64,000 nucleotides of DNA, from the NCBI GenBank assembly GCA_018881555.1, contig JACAXG010000026.1:4955459-5019458 (forward strand), in the 5' to 3' direction. The notes beneath the pieces were generated by a model. That model ran no database searches. It worked only from the letters and a program-made list of their open reading frames with translations, and had not been told where the DNA came from. The position numbers were made by a program, and so were the translations under genes. Below, one piece after another: positions 1-14,185 of this stretch. Every line of letters starts with the position of its first letter. Position 1 is the first letter of the stretch. This DNA is from Amblyornis subalaris. Taxonomy: Eukaryota > Chordata > Aves > Passeriformes > Ptilonorhynchidae.

Positions 1-251
1 CACAAAATTTAAGGTGATATGGGCTTTAGCAGTAAGTGCTCCAAAGAGTCCTTTTCTGCAGGTCATTTGCCCAGTTTTGAAAAAGTGAAGGCCATGCAAG
101 GAAAACATCTCCTGAAAACTACAACTAGTAAGAGAAACTGAAGGTAAAGCCATTAGCTGAAAATGCAACTGAACGTNGTGGAACAAATTAATTACTCTTC
201 AGCAAATACCTGTCACTAACTAGGATGGGTATGGCAGTGTCCATACTGCAC
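1..251. other. intergenic DNA, nothing recognised
   Basis: A+T-rich unique sequence with no exon, repeat or RNA gene that I can recognise. It ends where an antisense CR1 fragment begins. Confidence 0.5.
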
Positions 252-435
252 ATCATAGAATTGTAGAATGGTTTGGGTTGGAAGGAACCTTAAAGAGCTT
301 GTTCCAAGCCCCTGCCGTGGGCGGGGACACCTTTCACTAGACCAGGTTGTTCAGAGCCACATCCAACCAGCCTTGAACATTTCCAAGGATGGGACATCTA
401 CAACATGTTCCAGTGCCTCAACATCCTCATATGCA
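252..435 (-). mobile_element. CR1 LINE fragment, 3' end, antisense
   Basis: The plus strand reads ATCATAGAATTGTAGAATGG followed by the GGTTGGAAGGAACCTTAAAGA segment. Then come the CCTGCCGTGGGCGGGGACACC and CACTAGACCAGGTTG blocks, and finally a diverged 'GTTCCAGTGCCTCA' block. These are the reverse complement of the conserved CR1 3' untranslated end found throughout bird genomes, so the element points to the minus strand. It is 5'-truncated, as is usual for CR1, and several substitutions suggest an old insertion. The left edge is clear; the right edge is approximate. Confidence 0.9.
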
Positions 436-2490
436 CAGCAATCATTGATCTATTTAGTAAAATAAAAAGGAAAAAAATGAAGCCATCAGAGGAGGAAGTA
501 GCTGTTATTTTGATTATTGCATCTATCTTCTTACTACATGCTGAGATAAAAGAACCTGCTTCTATTCTTTATAGAGGAAACATGATGGTATGCTAAATCT
601 CTTGCTGCTTTCCTTAAGGAGCTCTGCAATTTAAGTTTTACACTCCCAGCAACAGTTCCTCTTTCACCTTGATATCTCTCTGCTGTTAAAGTAGGGCAGC
701 ATTAAAGAGAGATGTTTGTTAAACAACTTCTCTAGCACCTTCATACTCAGCTTCAGTTCCTTTGACTGCGACATTTCAGTTTCATATATACAAAGGTCAN
801 ATACAGACTGCCTGAGCTCTTTCTAAACCCTCAGGAAACATCCCACCATCCACACCCCCACTTAATTCTGTTACATTTTGCCAGACAATGAGGAACCCAC
901 ACCTTAAATCAGGCAACTGAGCTCTGGAGAGTGCATATGGTTGAATATTGGAAAAGTAGGTCAGATGTTTCAACTCAAAGAGCCNAACTGGTATGCTAAT
1001 TACTCTGTCTGAATCCTAAGGAATAATTAGAGACTTTATTTCTATCGTGCTATTACTTTCATTATTATTCTAACATAAAACATTTTCTATTATTTTACCA
1101 ATGCAACACAATGCTTTACGAATGTAAGGGTTTCATCCTTACAGCAGTCCTGACAGATATATGTTACTATGCAAGAAAGTGAATTACAAAGCTGTTGACT
1201 TACAGTGAAAGTTAAGGGGAAAGAAAAAAAAAAAACAACAAAACCAAACCAGACAAATGGAAAAAAACCCTTCAAGCAATAATAACAGAAGCTGTCATAG
1301 AACATGGAATTCCTGAGAGCTAACCTGCCACTCAAGAAACAGCGACTGATCTGAATAAAAATGGAGAAAACAAAGGACACTCTCCCATTGTCAGTNATAG
1401 CATGAAAGCTATTCATCAAAAAGGCAAAAATCCAGAAGTTTATATCTATGTAAGCAAAGAGGTACAGAATTGATCCTGCTAATTGTTTTAATCCTCCATT
1501 GCAATTAAACTAAGAGAAATCTATTCACTCAGTGGGCTGCAGGACCAAAGCATTACTGTCAGGTCAAGGCTACCATGCATATCAAATGCTACTTGATAGA
1601 GTCCATAAACATCAATTTTATTTCATCAGAAAAATAAATTAATGAATACATAAAGAGACCTCAACTCTACACCAAGATTCAACTTCATTAAAAATAACTG
1701 CAGGGGCTTAACTTTGAGTACGTGTAAACAACCATCCCTTACTNAGAAGTATCCATGCATAGTAAACACAATCTCTTTTGGATTTACATTGCTCTCCTGA
1801 GGTACATGATTATGACTCCAACAGAAAAATCAGTATTCCATTCGCTACAAATATATTACTGCTTGTTTAGGAAACCCTCCCTCCACTGCCACCTTACTGG
1901 TAATATAATGTATTTCAATGCATTTTGCTGAGTTCAGTACATTTCAATACTTCCTTTAAGTGTTTTGCACTTCTTTTCAATTCTCTCTTTGCAGTGCATC
2001 AAACTTTGTTTATTATATTTCAAACAGTTGGGCAGATAAATAGTGTCTGCCAAGATATATACTTTCAANTGAGGATTGAAAGTGCCTGCTTAAAATTCCC
2101 TTTGAATAAATTGTTGTTTATAAAAGAAGAAAGCTTTTTGGCAAGCCATTAATTATCACACAATTATTTGTGCTAGACAGTCATACGAAGTGGATGTAGC
2201 ACTATAAACACATTTTGTAACTAAATAGCAAAAAAGATACTGACCATCTTTCCCCCAAGAATTTGTTGCACAAGCCTAAATAAATAATCTACATGTCCTA
2301 TAAAAAGGATTTTAGGCGCATTTTTCTGGACAAACACACTGCTAGAAGTTTGGCTGTTTCCTTTAAAACAAAGAGCCTTTACCCTCAGAGGCAGGATAAG
2401 CAATACTTCTTAATAGTTTCACCTATTGAATGATCAGCTAGATTTCAACCCAGTAGAAATTGTGTGGGATCTGCTGCTCTGTCTGGATCT
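436..2490. other. intergenic DNA, nothing recognised
   Basis: A+T-rich sequence with short homopolymer A tracts (for example near 1225) and only short, uninformative open frames. No splice-bounded exon or named repeat family was recognised. Confidence 0.5.
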
Positions 2491-3110
2491 CTAAAAATCT
2501 ACAGGGCCTGATGAGATTCAACCAAGAATCCTCTAAGAGCTGGCTGATATCATCACGAAACCTCTCTCAATGATTTTTGAGCAGTCTTGGGAATCCCAAA
2601 ATGACTGGAAACTGCTGAACATTGTTCTGATTTTCAGGAAGGGGGACTCCAGAAACTACAGGCCTGGTAGTCTCACTTCAGTGCCNGGCAAAGTTATGGA
2701 GAAGATTATTCTGGGAGGAATTGAAAAACACCTGAAAGACAATGCAGTCATAGGTCACAGCCAGTACAGCTTCATGTGAGGAAAGTCCTGCTTATCAAAC
2801 CTGATTTCCTTTTATGACAAGGTAACTCACCCAGTTGATCAAAGTAAGCCAGTTGATGTAATCTTTTCGGATTTCAGTAACTCTTTCGATACTGTCTCTC
2901 CCAGGATCCTTCTGGATAAAATGTCCATCCCACAGCTGCATAAACACATCATGGGATGAGTGAGCAGCTGGCTCACGGGTCAGGCACAAAGGGTTACAGT
3001 GAATGAGGTGACATCAGACTGGGGACCTGTCACTGGTGGGGTTCCACCTCAGCCCTGTGCTTGTCAACATCTTCATAAATCATCTCTGCAGATAAATCCT
3101 AAAAATATTC
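2491..3110 (+). mobile_element. CR1 LINE ORF2 fragment (reverse transcriptase region)
   Basis: This stretch matches the reverse-transcriptase part of avian CR1 ORF2 in the sense direction. It carries the 'GPDEI' region, then a segment reading GDSRNYRPGSLTSV, then 'GKVMEKII', the FMTR-like 'GHSQYSFM' segment, and 'VNEVTSDWGPVTGGVPPQ' near 2990-3050. Translation is broken: there is a stop after 'SQYSFM' and frame changes follow, and the conserved block after GGVPQG is shortened. It is therefore a dead, truncated copy. No 3' end is attached. Confidence 0.85.
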
Positions 3111-3370
3111 ACAGAACTATTGAAACTTTCCAAAAGCATCTTGAAGATGCTTTTCAATAAGTCATTTCACTTCAACTTTTGACAATTAAAATTCTGTCTG
3201 CATCATACATTTCAGGTAGAAAACCTCAAAGCCAGGGACTCAGCTTTGAACTTCTCTTATTTATATAGGACTCAATTATGGATAAATATTGCTGAGTATC
3301 TCTTACTCTANGGACATCAAAAACTCACCACACATACTAACCTTTGCTTTAAACTGATCATATTTTCTTG

Positions 3371-3907
3371 CTGTACAGGGTCTAGCTGAGATGGAGTTAA
3401 CTTTCTTCACAGCAGCTTGTATGTGGTGCTGTGTTTTGGATTTGTGGCTAAAACAGTGNTGATAACACATCAATATTTGGACTACTGCTGAGCAGAGCTT
3501 CCACAGAGTCAAGCCTTTCTTGGTTTTTTTTCCCTGAGGAAAAGAAGATGGGTAAGAAGTTGGGAGGGGGGAACACAGCTGGGACAGCTGACCCAGATTG
3601 GCCAAACAGATATCTATGCTCCATAATATTGGATACAGAAAGAAAGGGCTGGGGTGTTGAGGGGAAGAGGAGGGCAGGGAGAGTTGCTTTTCAATGTGGC
3701 TGCTGCTCAGAGATTTTTGGACATCACTTTGCTAGCAGCAGGTGGTTCATGACTACCTTCCCCCAGTTTTTATTTGTTTGTTTCCTCTGCCTCTTTCCCT
3801 CACCTATTAAACTGTCTCCATGTTGACACGTGAGCTTTCTCATCCCAGGGAGAGGCAGTGAGCAGCAGTGTGGGTGCTTGGCTGCTGGCTGGGGTCAACC
3901 CACAACA
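3371..3907 (+). mobile_element. solo LTR, avian ERVL-like endogenous retrovirus
   Basis: The segment opens with the 'TAGCTGAGATGGAGTTAAC' block. It continues with 'GTGTTTTGGATTTGTGGCT', a 'GCTGGGACAGCTGACCCA' block, and an ATTAAA poly(A)-type signal in 'CCTATTAAACTGTCTCCATG'. It ends in GGCTGGGGTCAACCCACAACA. These blocks, in this order, are those of a common bird ERVL-type long terminal repeat. No internal gag, pol or env sequence lies beside it, so it is a solo LTR left by recombination. The right edge is firm because of the CAACA end. The left edge is approximate, and the expected TG start is diverged or missing. Confidence 0.75.
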
Positions 3908-6900
3908 CCTGCAAAGTTATTCCATGTATTTTCTCTTTTCCTGTATCCTTTCTTGCCTGCCCAGCAACCTGTTGCCCAGGCTNGATCAAGGTCCTTGCTT
4001 AGGGACAGAACTGAAGGACACCATATGGAGAACAATTCCCTCCTCTCTTAAGCTGTCTCATACTACACAATTCAAATAGGTGAAATGTGCTACACAGGAC
4101 ACTGAGCTTTTAATGGAGCTTAACATTTTGCAGCTGGCAGTTTATGATACAAACTGATCCTAGTGTCACCTTTTTAGTAAAGAGCTTTAAAACCAATGGA
4201 ATTGTTTCCCTGAGAAAAGCAGTCACACACTGCTCAATTCACACAATTAATTCCACTTACATAAACTGATATTTCTAGTACAGACACCCACACCTGAGTC
4301 CTTCTTCCAGTGTCTGCCTGAAACACAATCCAAACAATAATTGCACTGTCACTTTAGTTAATTTGGGTATTTGAAACAACCTAACCATAGCAGAGGAGAT
4401 TTAAGCTTTTGTATTAACTCACCTGGAACCTCAGGAGAGGTGCTCGGGCAGGCAAACCTGTAGCTCTGCTCAGCGTAGCCAGACAAACCCACCACAAAGT
4501 GGCTGGGTGGGGTAAGGGAAATTTCACTTTTAAAATCTCAGTGCAGCCACGACCTATATTAGATGTGATGACACTGTATATGGGCTCCCGTAATACAAAA
4601 TGATACAATTTAGTCTAAGTATTTGCTCTGTTTGCAAGAACCTTTATTTCCAGATCAGAAGGCAAGAGAGACTATTTACTCTATCNACTAGGCTGTGAAG
4701 TTTCATTAAATTCCTGGAGGAATTATTCAGATATTTGGAGAAAAAAATAGGATCATTGCAGATATTTCAGGAAAGACAGTCTGTAACCACTTATTGGCAC
4801 AACATCTTCTAAAAGGTCATTGATTATTACCAACCATGTCCATTAAAATCCAATTTTATATGACATTTTAAGAAGCGCGTTGGGCAATAAATTGCTGGAT
4901 TGAAAGTGTTTTTCCAAAGAGGAGAAGGTAGCCACAAGGGCAGATATACATTGCAGACCAGTGATATTGCAATAAACTAAAGTACACTATCAATCTGCTG
5001 AATTAATGCAGGGGGACTGATCCATTGTATTTGCTGAAATACAGAGAGTTGTCACAGGAAAAAATACAGCATTACAAGGCTTGATAACTATTACTGTGAT
5101 AAATGCTAATGGACAGGGCAGTTCTTGAGATGCCCATGAGAAAGTTGTTATCTAACTTATTTCAGATGGGCCTGAAAAAGAGTTTTCCGTTGCCCTTTTT
5201 TCGCAATGGGCTCTGGCATTAATGGCCATTGCCATAAACATGGATCTGAAAAAGAAGGTGGCTGAAGTGTCTAAGGATTCTTCCCCCACTACCCCATCCT
5301 GCAACAGACCCTCAAATCTCATGCTGCTGGCAGGTAGGAAACCTACTGTTCACACNTATTAGAATAGGGAGTATAATTTTACAGGAATAGATTATCCAAA
5401 CCATCCTCCTGCAATTTTCAGTGATCCAATGCCTCTCTGGAATGCCTTTCTTTTCCTNCAGCTACACAAGGGAGAAAACATTAACTCAGAGGAGCTACTG
5501 TTTACAAATCTGCTGATTTTCAGGAGCAACAAAGCTCATGAAATCAGGTGTTGTATGGTGTTGAACTTTCTGATATGTAACAACTACATCTGAATTCTGG
5601 GAAAAGTCTTCCTGTGAGTGAGGCGTTGGCAACATCCTTCTCCCTCATGGCTTCTCTGGTACTTAGTAAGGACTAAATTCACCCCACAGCCTTTTTTTCC
5701 CTCAGGGTGAGTTAATAGTGGCTGTCTCTTCTGCAGTACCTGCAGTCAGAAAATGCAAAAACTACTCTCTCTAAGACCACAGTATCTTCATTAACAGAAG
5801 ACTTAAATTTTTCAAAGGAATGGCTGGATGGAAAAGCAGCCTGACACCATAACCTACATCTTCCTACAAAACCCGGATTTCCTACTACCTACAGGAAGGA
5901 AACATTTTTATTATATTATTGTTTATACCTGATTTGGGCAATTTTTATCTCTTTGAAATTTAATTGTTGGGAATGCTACTAAGGCCAAACAATAGCTATT
6001 ACACATTTTACTAGTATAGAAACTGTAGGAATGAGGGACTGAAAAAGCAAACAATTCCAGCAAATCACTTCTCACTAATGGCAACATAAATCTGCAGCTA
6101 CTCAGCTGACTTCAATGAATCTGCTTTACATTCATGCTGCTGTAGCCAAGCATGAAATTCATCCCAGTGATTTATTCTATACATAAGAGAGATCTAGGTT
6201 GGACTCAGTTTTGCACTTAGACAATGGTCTGTATTTGAAAAAAATCCTGGTAATTAGAGATAGAATTCATGTTTGAGGAGTGTTTCCGNAACAAATTTTT
6301 TCATATGTTTCAGGGATGTCATTATTATGAAGGGCCAGTTGTATGCAGCCACCTATGACTTGAAGTGTCCATGTTTCAGATATGAAATAGTTCTTAGAAC
6401 TCAGCTTTAGGGAATAGATCTGTAGAGGTGATTGCTCCTCATGTTGTAACAAAGGCTTCAACTTTATGTTGCACAATTCCTGTATCTGTAATCAACCTCA
6501 TACACCAAAACAAAAGTTATACCTGAGAAACAGAGTTGAAGAAAGAAATTGAATGAATCCAAAAGAAAAATCTGTTGGTCACCTTACTCTCTAATTTGGA
6601 GCTAAAAATACTTAAACCAGTTTTATCTTAATTATACAGGCATTATGGGCATAAAGAAGACGTAGCCAGACTCTTCTCAGCGGGTATTCAGTGGCATGGG
6701 AAGAAGCAATAGGCAGCACAAATTACAACACAGAATATTCCACTTAAACATGAGTGGAATGCTCTAAATATGGATGTTTGAAATTCCTATTAAGTTGTCG
6801 CAAGTTACTCAGCTACTCTTGATGTAAAGCAGTATTTTAACTTCAACAGAAGTCAGACCTTAAAATCTTCTGTACCTCACATTTCAACAGCTTGAGGGTG

Positions 6901-8000
6901 TTGTTAAAATAGATCTGCCTTTAGGAAATGAACTCTTGCTCTACAGCTCTTATTCTGCTTCTGCAGAAAAACTAGATGAACACTCACTGTTTGGCTTTGG
7001 TGGATCAAAGGATCAAGGTCATCTCCAGTGAATCCTCCACCTCTTCCCCAAGAAATGACTTTTAATTTATTGAATATGCTTTATTATCTGAAGAAAACTA
7101 AATTAGTAAGAGTGTAGGACATTGTCTACTGTGGCAAAATTCAAAAGGAATTTCCTGCCTCTTCCAACACTGATCTCATCTGAAACTTATTTAAAAATAA
7201 AAAATACGTATTTCCACTGATTTCAATCACAGCATTGGACAAAGATACCATGTCAGAATCCATGAAAAAACTAGAAAAAAAATTCAGGACAAGGTAAATT
7301 AGATGTTTTCCCCCTCAACTGACTACAGTCTCTACCCTTTTCCGTAGTTGCACAATAGATGCTCTGTAACAAAGTTCAGAAGGAATTTACATACCCATCT
7401 GGATAAAATATAAAATTCATTAACACCTTATATTATAGATGAAAATTGCAAATTTAAAACCTTTCTTCTTGTGACAAACCGAAGTCTTTTTTTGTCAGTA
7501 GTGTGAATTGATGTTTCCCATCTTTTACCTCAAGTGTTTGGTGGGAAATGTACAATTTGCACTTCAAAGACTCACTCCAGATTAGTCCTGTGCTTTGCAG
7601 CTGTAGGAAAGTCTTGCAATTGTATCATTAAAGTCAAGACACTTCCATATATTTAAGGTGACAGGCTTATATTTATTTAATTCCATAGGAAGCATTAAAC
7701 TGCATATTGTTCTCAGAAGCATTTCAGTGTATTTGGCTCTCTGATCTATTTATTTAATCATATAAATGATATATTTGGTGCCCATTGCTGTACGAAGTCT
7801 CTCGTGTGTGAAATAGTTTACCAAATAAGCCTAAAACAAGAGGCAAAATTAAACCTGGCTCCATGGCCCAAAGCAATCCTCTCAAAACTATTCCTGCTGC
7901 CTTAGGCCATTATTTGATTGTACAATTAGCTTNTAAATCCACGTGGTACCAGACTGAACCCTGACAACTTTGCTCATTAAGTATTCCTGATGGGGAATGT
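3908..8000. other. intergenic DNA, nothing recognised
   Basis: About 4 kb of A+T-rich unique sequence. Open frames are short and lack splice context or family motifs. I recognised no repeat family here. Confidence 0.45.
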
Positions 8001-9135
8001 CCATCACAAAGATTTCGTGTGAGAGGCCATCAGGGCACCCATCACACCCTTCAAGCACCAGAAATTATTCCTGCTATGCCTGTTTAGAGGAGCAGCTCTG
8101 TAAGGGTATGGAGGCACTGAAATGTCCGTGCTTCTGATTTGTGTCCTGCATGGAGAAGCTTCACAAAAGGATTTGGGAGATGTATGTGCAAGTAGCCGAG
8201 ATGGCCCCGCTCTCGCTGCTGCAACCCACCAGACCTGGCAGCCAGGTGATCCATACCCTGTGGCATTCTGCTCCTGGCACTCGAGCACCAGTGCCTNGTG
8301 GCAGGACACACACCAGCTATGGGCACATGGAGCTGCTCCTCCCCTGCTCACTGCCATGTCCCCCAGCATGGGAATGTATCAAAAACAGAGAACTCAAAGC
8401 ACTGCTACCTAGGAAGTGGACTGAATATATCCTCTGGGAATTATCAAGCCCTTGGGGACACTATTTGCAATGAGTCTGTGACATTACAACTCATGGGAAC
8501 TGTATCAAACACGGTGGATAAAACTATTCCAGGCACCACAGGGGCAGTGGCTGCAGTGCCTCCCCAGCCAGCCACCTCCTCAGCAAGGTCCAAGAGGCCA
8601 GGGGAGGTGGCTGAGGCCAGGGGATGTNGCTGGGGCCAGCCACAGCCCGGCCATCCCCAGACACTGCTGCTGGCCCAGCTTGGCCAGGAGAGCGATCTTG
8701 GATGGGATGGGGTCAGCTGCTGCTGGCAGCCCCCAAGGCACCCAAGGCCTGGACACGTTTTCCCCCAAGGGAAACCAGCCAATGTGTAGGGTTTTATTAG
8801 GCTTTTAAAGCTTTGATTCTGTGCTGTCCATGACAGCCTGACACCATCACCCTCGCCTAAACAGCACCCAAGTAGCAGAGAGGGAGGAACTGCAGAGCTC
8901 TTCCACCAGCTCGGCAGGGCTGGTTTGAGTCCAGCCATTCTCTCGTCCAGGGTGGGAATGGCCACAGGTCCAATCTTCCCAGTACCAGTGCTGATTAACT
9001 TCCTCCTTGTAAAAACTGCAGCTACACCAGCAGCAGAGAGAACTAACCCCAAGCTACTATTTCCATTAGTTCCTAAGTACAATGTAAAAAGAAGTAAAAT
9101 CCACGCTCCGGTGATGGTCAAGTGCTTTTGGGGGT
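8001..9135. other. unexplained GC-rich patch with long open frames on both strands
   Basis: This patch is visibly richer in G+C than its surroundings. It holds open frames of 163 codons on the plus strand (8298-8789) and 225 codons on the minus strand (8444-9121). None shows a motif I know, and the frames overlap each other. That is what G+C-rich DNA with few stop trinucleotides would give. It could be an old retroelement or processed sequence, a regulatory island, or a non-coding RNA locus. No function is assigned. Confidence 0.35.
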
Positions 9136-9292
9136 AAGTGTTTCAAGGCAACTCATCTGTCTAAACAGTATGTCCTTTCACATTCAAAGGCTGATCGCAA
9201 AAACAGAGGAATCTTGTAAGGTAAAGGTCTTAAGTTGCCATCAAGTCTAGCACAGCTCAGTCTAATTTGGAAACGTTGATGCCACTCATAAT

Positions 9293-9319
9293 TAAAAAAA
9301 AAAAAAAAAAAGAAAAAAG
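9293..9319 (+). repeat. poly(A) tract
   Basis: A run of A interrupted by one G. It may be the tail of an old retroposed sequence, but no source element is recognisable immediately upstream. Confidence 0.8.
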
Positions 9320-12300
9320 CAGACCTGTCAGAAATCTCCAGTACTAAAACACTGCCAGCTAAAACTGATTGTTAGGACTAAAGAAAATACCATGGAGAGG
9401 TCCTCAATAGCAAAAAAAGCTTTTATCACAAGGTAGTCCATCCTCTATACTTTTGCATTCCCCATTGCTAAAGAGCAAGTGCTTCACAAGCCCTAATGCA
9501 TTTACAGTGTTTCTGGAAGGTAGAAAAATACCATTATTTTTCATTTTACAGATGGAGAGCTGAGACAGAGGCATAATTTTTTGGCTGCCAACAGGTGGGC
9601 AAGGAAAGAACAGATTTGACAGGGATTCATTCTGCAGGATTTGCCACAGAACTGTTCTCGGGAGCAGCCAGAAGAAATGGCTACAAACTCTTAGTTGCTT
9701 ACAGTTTCTGTGGCCAAACTGTCTTAAGCCATCAGTATAAATGAAAACTTGACACCAGCAGTAGGGAGAATCAAAATATGTCCACAAAATATGCTGCTTT
9801 TTTTTCTAGACTTCCTGAAACAAGCTTGAATTCTTCCCTCCTTCCAGAGACATATTTAATTCCAGAATACATAAGAATTTTTCCTCTACAGAAGAAAATA
9901 AACCAAGAAGATTACATAAACAAAACACTCCTGACTTTTCCACTGCCTTTTCTATGAAATGGTGTTCTCCACAGACTTATACATTTATTCTTATAGTGTA
10001 TCTGCATAGATAATATTTCTTCTACACTCCGAGATTCTGAACTCTTCTTCAGCTCTATTCTGAATTCTCTCAGCGAATTCTGTCATCTAGTCTCTTTGTC
10101 TGTAGGTTAAAACATTTTATTTTTCAGAAGTCTGTCTTTCTACTAGATAAATCAAACCATATAAATTTAATGAATTAACCACATTACTTCTGATGCGAAC
10201 TTCTTTAGTTAAATTGTTCATGTTCATAAATGTGTATTGCTTATGAATCCTTGATACAAGTGGATGCAATCAGAGCTAGGCATTGCTGCATTGATAATTT
10301 TAGCACTTCAGCTTCAAAAAAACCTGATTATAATGATCAGTGTCTTGGAGTTTGTTTTATATTTTCTGATCCTTTTGTTTTAGCAGTCTCTATGGCTCTA
10401 ATAAGATAAAAGGAATGCCTACTTTAAATAAAAACCCCATGTTTTCTGCTTTCTTCCTCTTTCAGAAACTGAAACTCCTTCAATGTATGACAGATAATTG
10501 AATAATGAAAATGATGTACTCATTTTTAACCGAAAAAAGAAAACTCTTGCAGAGCAATTTAATCTGGGAAGTCCGAAAGACAAGAGGAGCTGTTATGCAG
10601 CATTCAGATAAGGTCCTTCCCAGTGCTTTGCAATCAGACAAAACTCCTACTTGTTTTAATAGAAGTTTGAAGGAGGCTAAAGTACTTTGATACTGAAAGC
10701 TTTTACACATGAAAAGCATGGACAGGAGAATGGAGGCTACTTATTTATCAAGCAAAGCACCTCATAAGGAATCCAACCGGAAAGGATGAAATTCAGGGAG
10801 AAGCAGATCTGCTATGACCTCTACTAGCTGTAATGCTCTGTGTTTGAAAAATGTCATGAGACCATAACTTACATAGATTACCAGATTACATCAATAGACA
10901 ACCCAACTCATTACTGATACCTGCACAATGAACAATATTGAACTGAAAAATTCCAATGACAATAGCTGAATGACAATATTTCTTTATACACATTGTGACA
11001 GTTGACCTGCTGAAAAAGGTGTTTATGGTAAACAAATCTTTATCTATTTATGTTGGCTTCAATAAGAATTACTATAGATTTGGGTTTTTAGATTGGAATT
11101 TGCTGCTGGTAATTTTTTTAATTTGATCCAGAAAATGCTAAAATGTTATAGTAGACTGAAAATAAAATCATATTTTGTTTCCTTTCTGGGTTTATGTTCT
11201 TTTTATGTTCTTTTCCTATCATTACATGACATCTAAGCAGCAATAACTCCTACCGACATGTCATAATAATTGAAGTTTTCTGTTACTCATATTCTCTTTC
11301 CAAAACCAACACAAACAATTGAATATTATCTTCAGATCTGAAGACAAGAAGATTTATTACATCATTTGGAAATATGCCTCCTGTGTCTGCTGTAATGAAA
11401 ACACTGCAATAGGCCCATACTCAGCCCCTTTGTATTGATTCATCAAACTCTTGCTATTTACCATNTTGCTGTAACGATTTCAAAGAAAACTTAAAATACA
11501 GACTAAAGGGGTACTTTTAAACAGTTTTCTTTTTTGCAGTAAAAGCAGACCATTCTCATACTCACATTTTATTTCATCTTCCCTGAGTTATCTCATACAG
11601 TTTGTTGGAAGTCAGTGCAGTGAGACATATTTCTGTAATTTGCTGGGTTACAAGTGTTTGAGAGATGTCTTCTGGCTTATTTTACCACACAGGATTTTCC
11701 ATTGCTGAGTTCACCCTTTTGACAGTGTGCTGGCAGAAATTAGAAAGCAATCGATCACAATAAGGGAAAGGAAAAAAAAGATGTGGAGAAGGGGTGTTAC
11801 AGAGCAGCTTCTCAGTTTAAGACAAGCAGCCAGACCAAAAAGATCAATGTGTATAAAGCCGGACTCAACAGGTAGATGGAAAACTGCTCCAATCATGGCA
11901 AGAATTTCCCAAATCCCAGCACGTTTGCAGAGCATTCATCAGCTGTGGCAGCATGACCTCGGAACCAGCTAACTTTGGGACAAGTAACTGCAGCCACAGC
12001 AGCCAGGGGCTCAGTTGAGCCAGAACAACTCTGTGGGAGAGGATGCTGCAAACTCTATCTTGGAATTGAGCTGGCTTTGCCAAAACTCTTTTCTGCTTTT
12101 GTTGCTACTATTTTCAAGCTGGTCTGTTCCCCGATTCAATTCAGCCATGTAGCAAAACTATGGCTTGAGCATCACTTAGACAGGAGTTTCAGCTTCTTTC
12201 ATTTTTAATTACTCAAAAAAATTAGATGAGACAAGATCCAAATCAAGCAGATTGATGCAGGCTCAAGACCATTCCTTGAGAAAAAAGTTTTGTAACCCTA

Positions 12301-14185
12301 CATGCTTCTGAATAAGAACACATCCATAAATCTTCAAAACACTCGGGATGGAATACTTCACAACATAAGCATACAAAGTAGGTAATTACTGGCTTGCTCA
12401 CTCTTGCCATTTTGCAATTTTCATCTCACTTTGCCAAAATGCCTGGCAAGGAAATATGGAATAAGAATGACAAAGAAAACAAACTTGAAGCGCCACCCTC
12501 AACAAGTTAGAAAGACATTAAGGATAGTTTTGACGATATTTTCTGAAATGACTGCAGTGTCAAAGCATATTGAAAGAAAATTATGAAGAGCTGTGGAATA
12601 GGCACATAATAGACATTCAAATCCCTAAACTTTGCAATGTGCAAGCATATAATTAGGAGAGTGCTATATAATAAACACCAAGTAAGCCAGAATAATCACA
12701 AGGGGAATAACAAAATGAATACTAAAGCAGGGAACTCAAAGCTATCTGCACACTGAAAAATACCCTGAATTCAAAACAGTTCGTGTATAACTGAATACCT
12801 GAAAAACTATTTATTACCAAACTGGGCAGAGAGGGGGAAAGGATGTCATAAAAACAACATCCTTACTATAAACTTCTCCAATTGGGATGAAATTAATACC
12901 TAGGCACTATATCAAAAATCGTTTCACAAAATACACCACCAAAAAAAGAAAAAANGAAAAAGAAAATAGAGTAAGAGCACCTACAAACAATTGTTTGAAA
13001 TAAGAAGTTTAGGTCTGCTCATAGCCAAGATTTAACCCAAATACTTTAACATTAACCTGATACATTAACAAGAAAAAAAAGTTTATTTTGCCTGTGAAGA
13101 TTCACTGAAAGTCTTCCTGTGACTCACCTGATCATAGGCATCCAAACCATGGAGAGCAACAGCCTGCATCAGTAAGAGTTACAACACCCTTTCTCTAACC
13201 AGTATCAATCCACCTTCTTNGTGTTCTTCTTTACTAACATTTTNAGTTCCTAATTACTGTACCTAAAANNATTACAGCTATAGAAGTGTCTTATTTTCCC
13301 AAATATGAAATGATCTCATTCCCTTTGCCTGGTAAATAAAGGCCTCATTCTCTTAAGGACTTAAATCTAATTTCACAATGAATTTATTACATCAGTAGTA
13401 AAATTCACATCAGTTGGAACCNGTCCTGAAGAAGTACCCAGGTAGTTTTATTTAGTTCTGCACCTGTCACAGGAAACAAAACTTTAACCATTAATGGAAA
13501 ACACGTGAGTTTAACTGATGGCTTCTCACAGGGGAGTTATTTACAGAACAGTCCTTCCATTTCATCCAGCATCAGTGTTGCAACCTGACATACAACCTTT
13601 GGGTGCCTGTGAGTTCAGGGAGCCACTGAACTGGCAAATTCCCCTCCAGGCTCTTTACAAACTCATGGCATCAGCCATACCACCAAGAAGGAAGAAAATA
13701 AGGCAAAAGAGAAGGACAAGATGGAAAGGCTACAATTTAATTAGGCCGCAGCTTCATTAAATCTGGGATCATTTCTCAGCAGTAAATTTTTGCACCCATG
13801 ATTGCCCCAACCTGTTTGGGAGGGTGCTCATCACCATGCTGACACGGTGGCAATCTTTCAGTCCCCCTTGGCTAAAAATCAAGGAGAGCTGATGACTGTT
13901 ATTTGTTACCCTGTGACCTCACAGAAAATAGGTATTTTAATGCCCTTCACCCTCTTCCTGACAGCCCATTTCCAACTTGGCTCATCAGATAACAAGACCT
14001 TGTGGTTCTTCTTCTACCNTGGGTACAGCTGGAGAAAAATCAAAGCAGAACAAAACAAAGAAACTCGACCTCCTAAGAAGAGAAAATTCCCTCCTTGTTC
14101 ACTTTCAATCTCCTGCAGAGTGCTGCAGTCCTCAGCTGGAATTGTCAAGCACACAAACAGCAAGGTGGGTGCCAGTCACTTTTGC
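9320..14185. other. intergenic DNA, nothing recognised
   Basis: A+T-rich sequence without recognisable exons. Short open frames such as 9404-9787 (minus strand) show no family motif or splice context. Purine-rich low-complexity sequence occurs near 12945-12970. Confidence 0.45.

Noticed and set aside
1090..1419. 109-codon minus-strand frame
   Set aside because: It arises from an A-rich tract that translates to a phenylalanine run; there is no motif and no splice context.
8444..9121. 225-codon minus-strand frame as a possible gene
   Set aside because: It overlaps other long frames on both strands, contains no recognised domain, and lies in GC-rich DNA. I kept it only as an unexplained patch.
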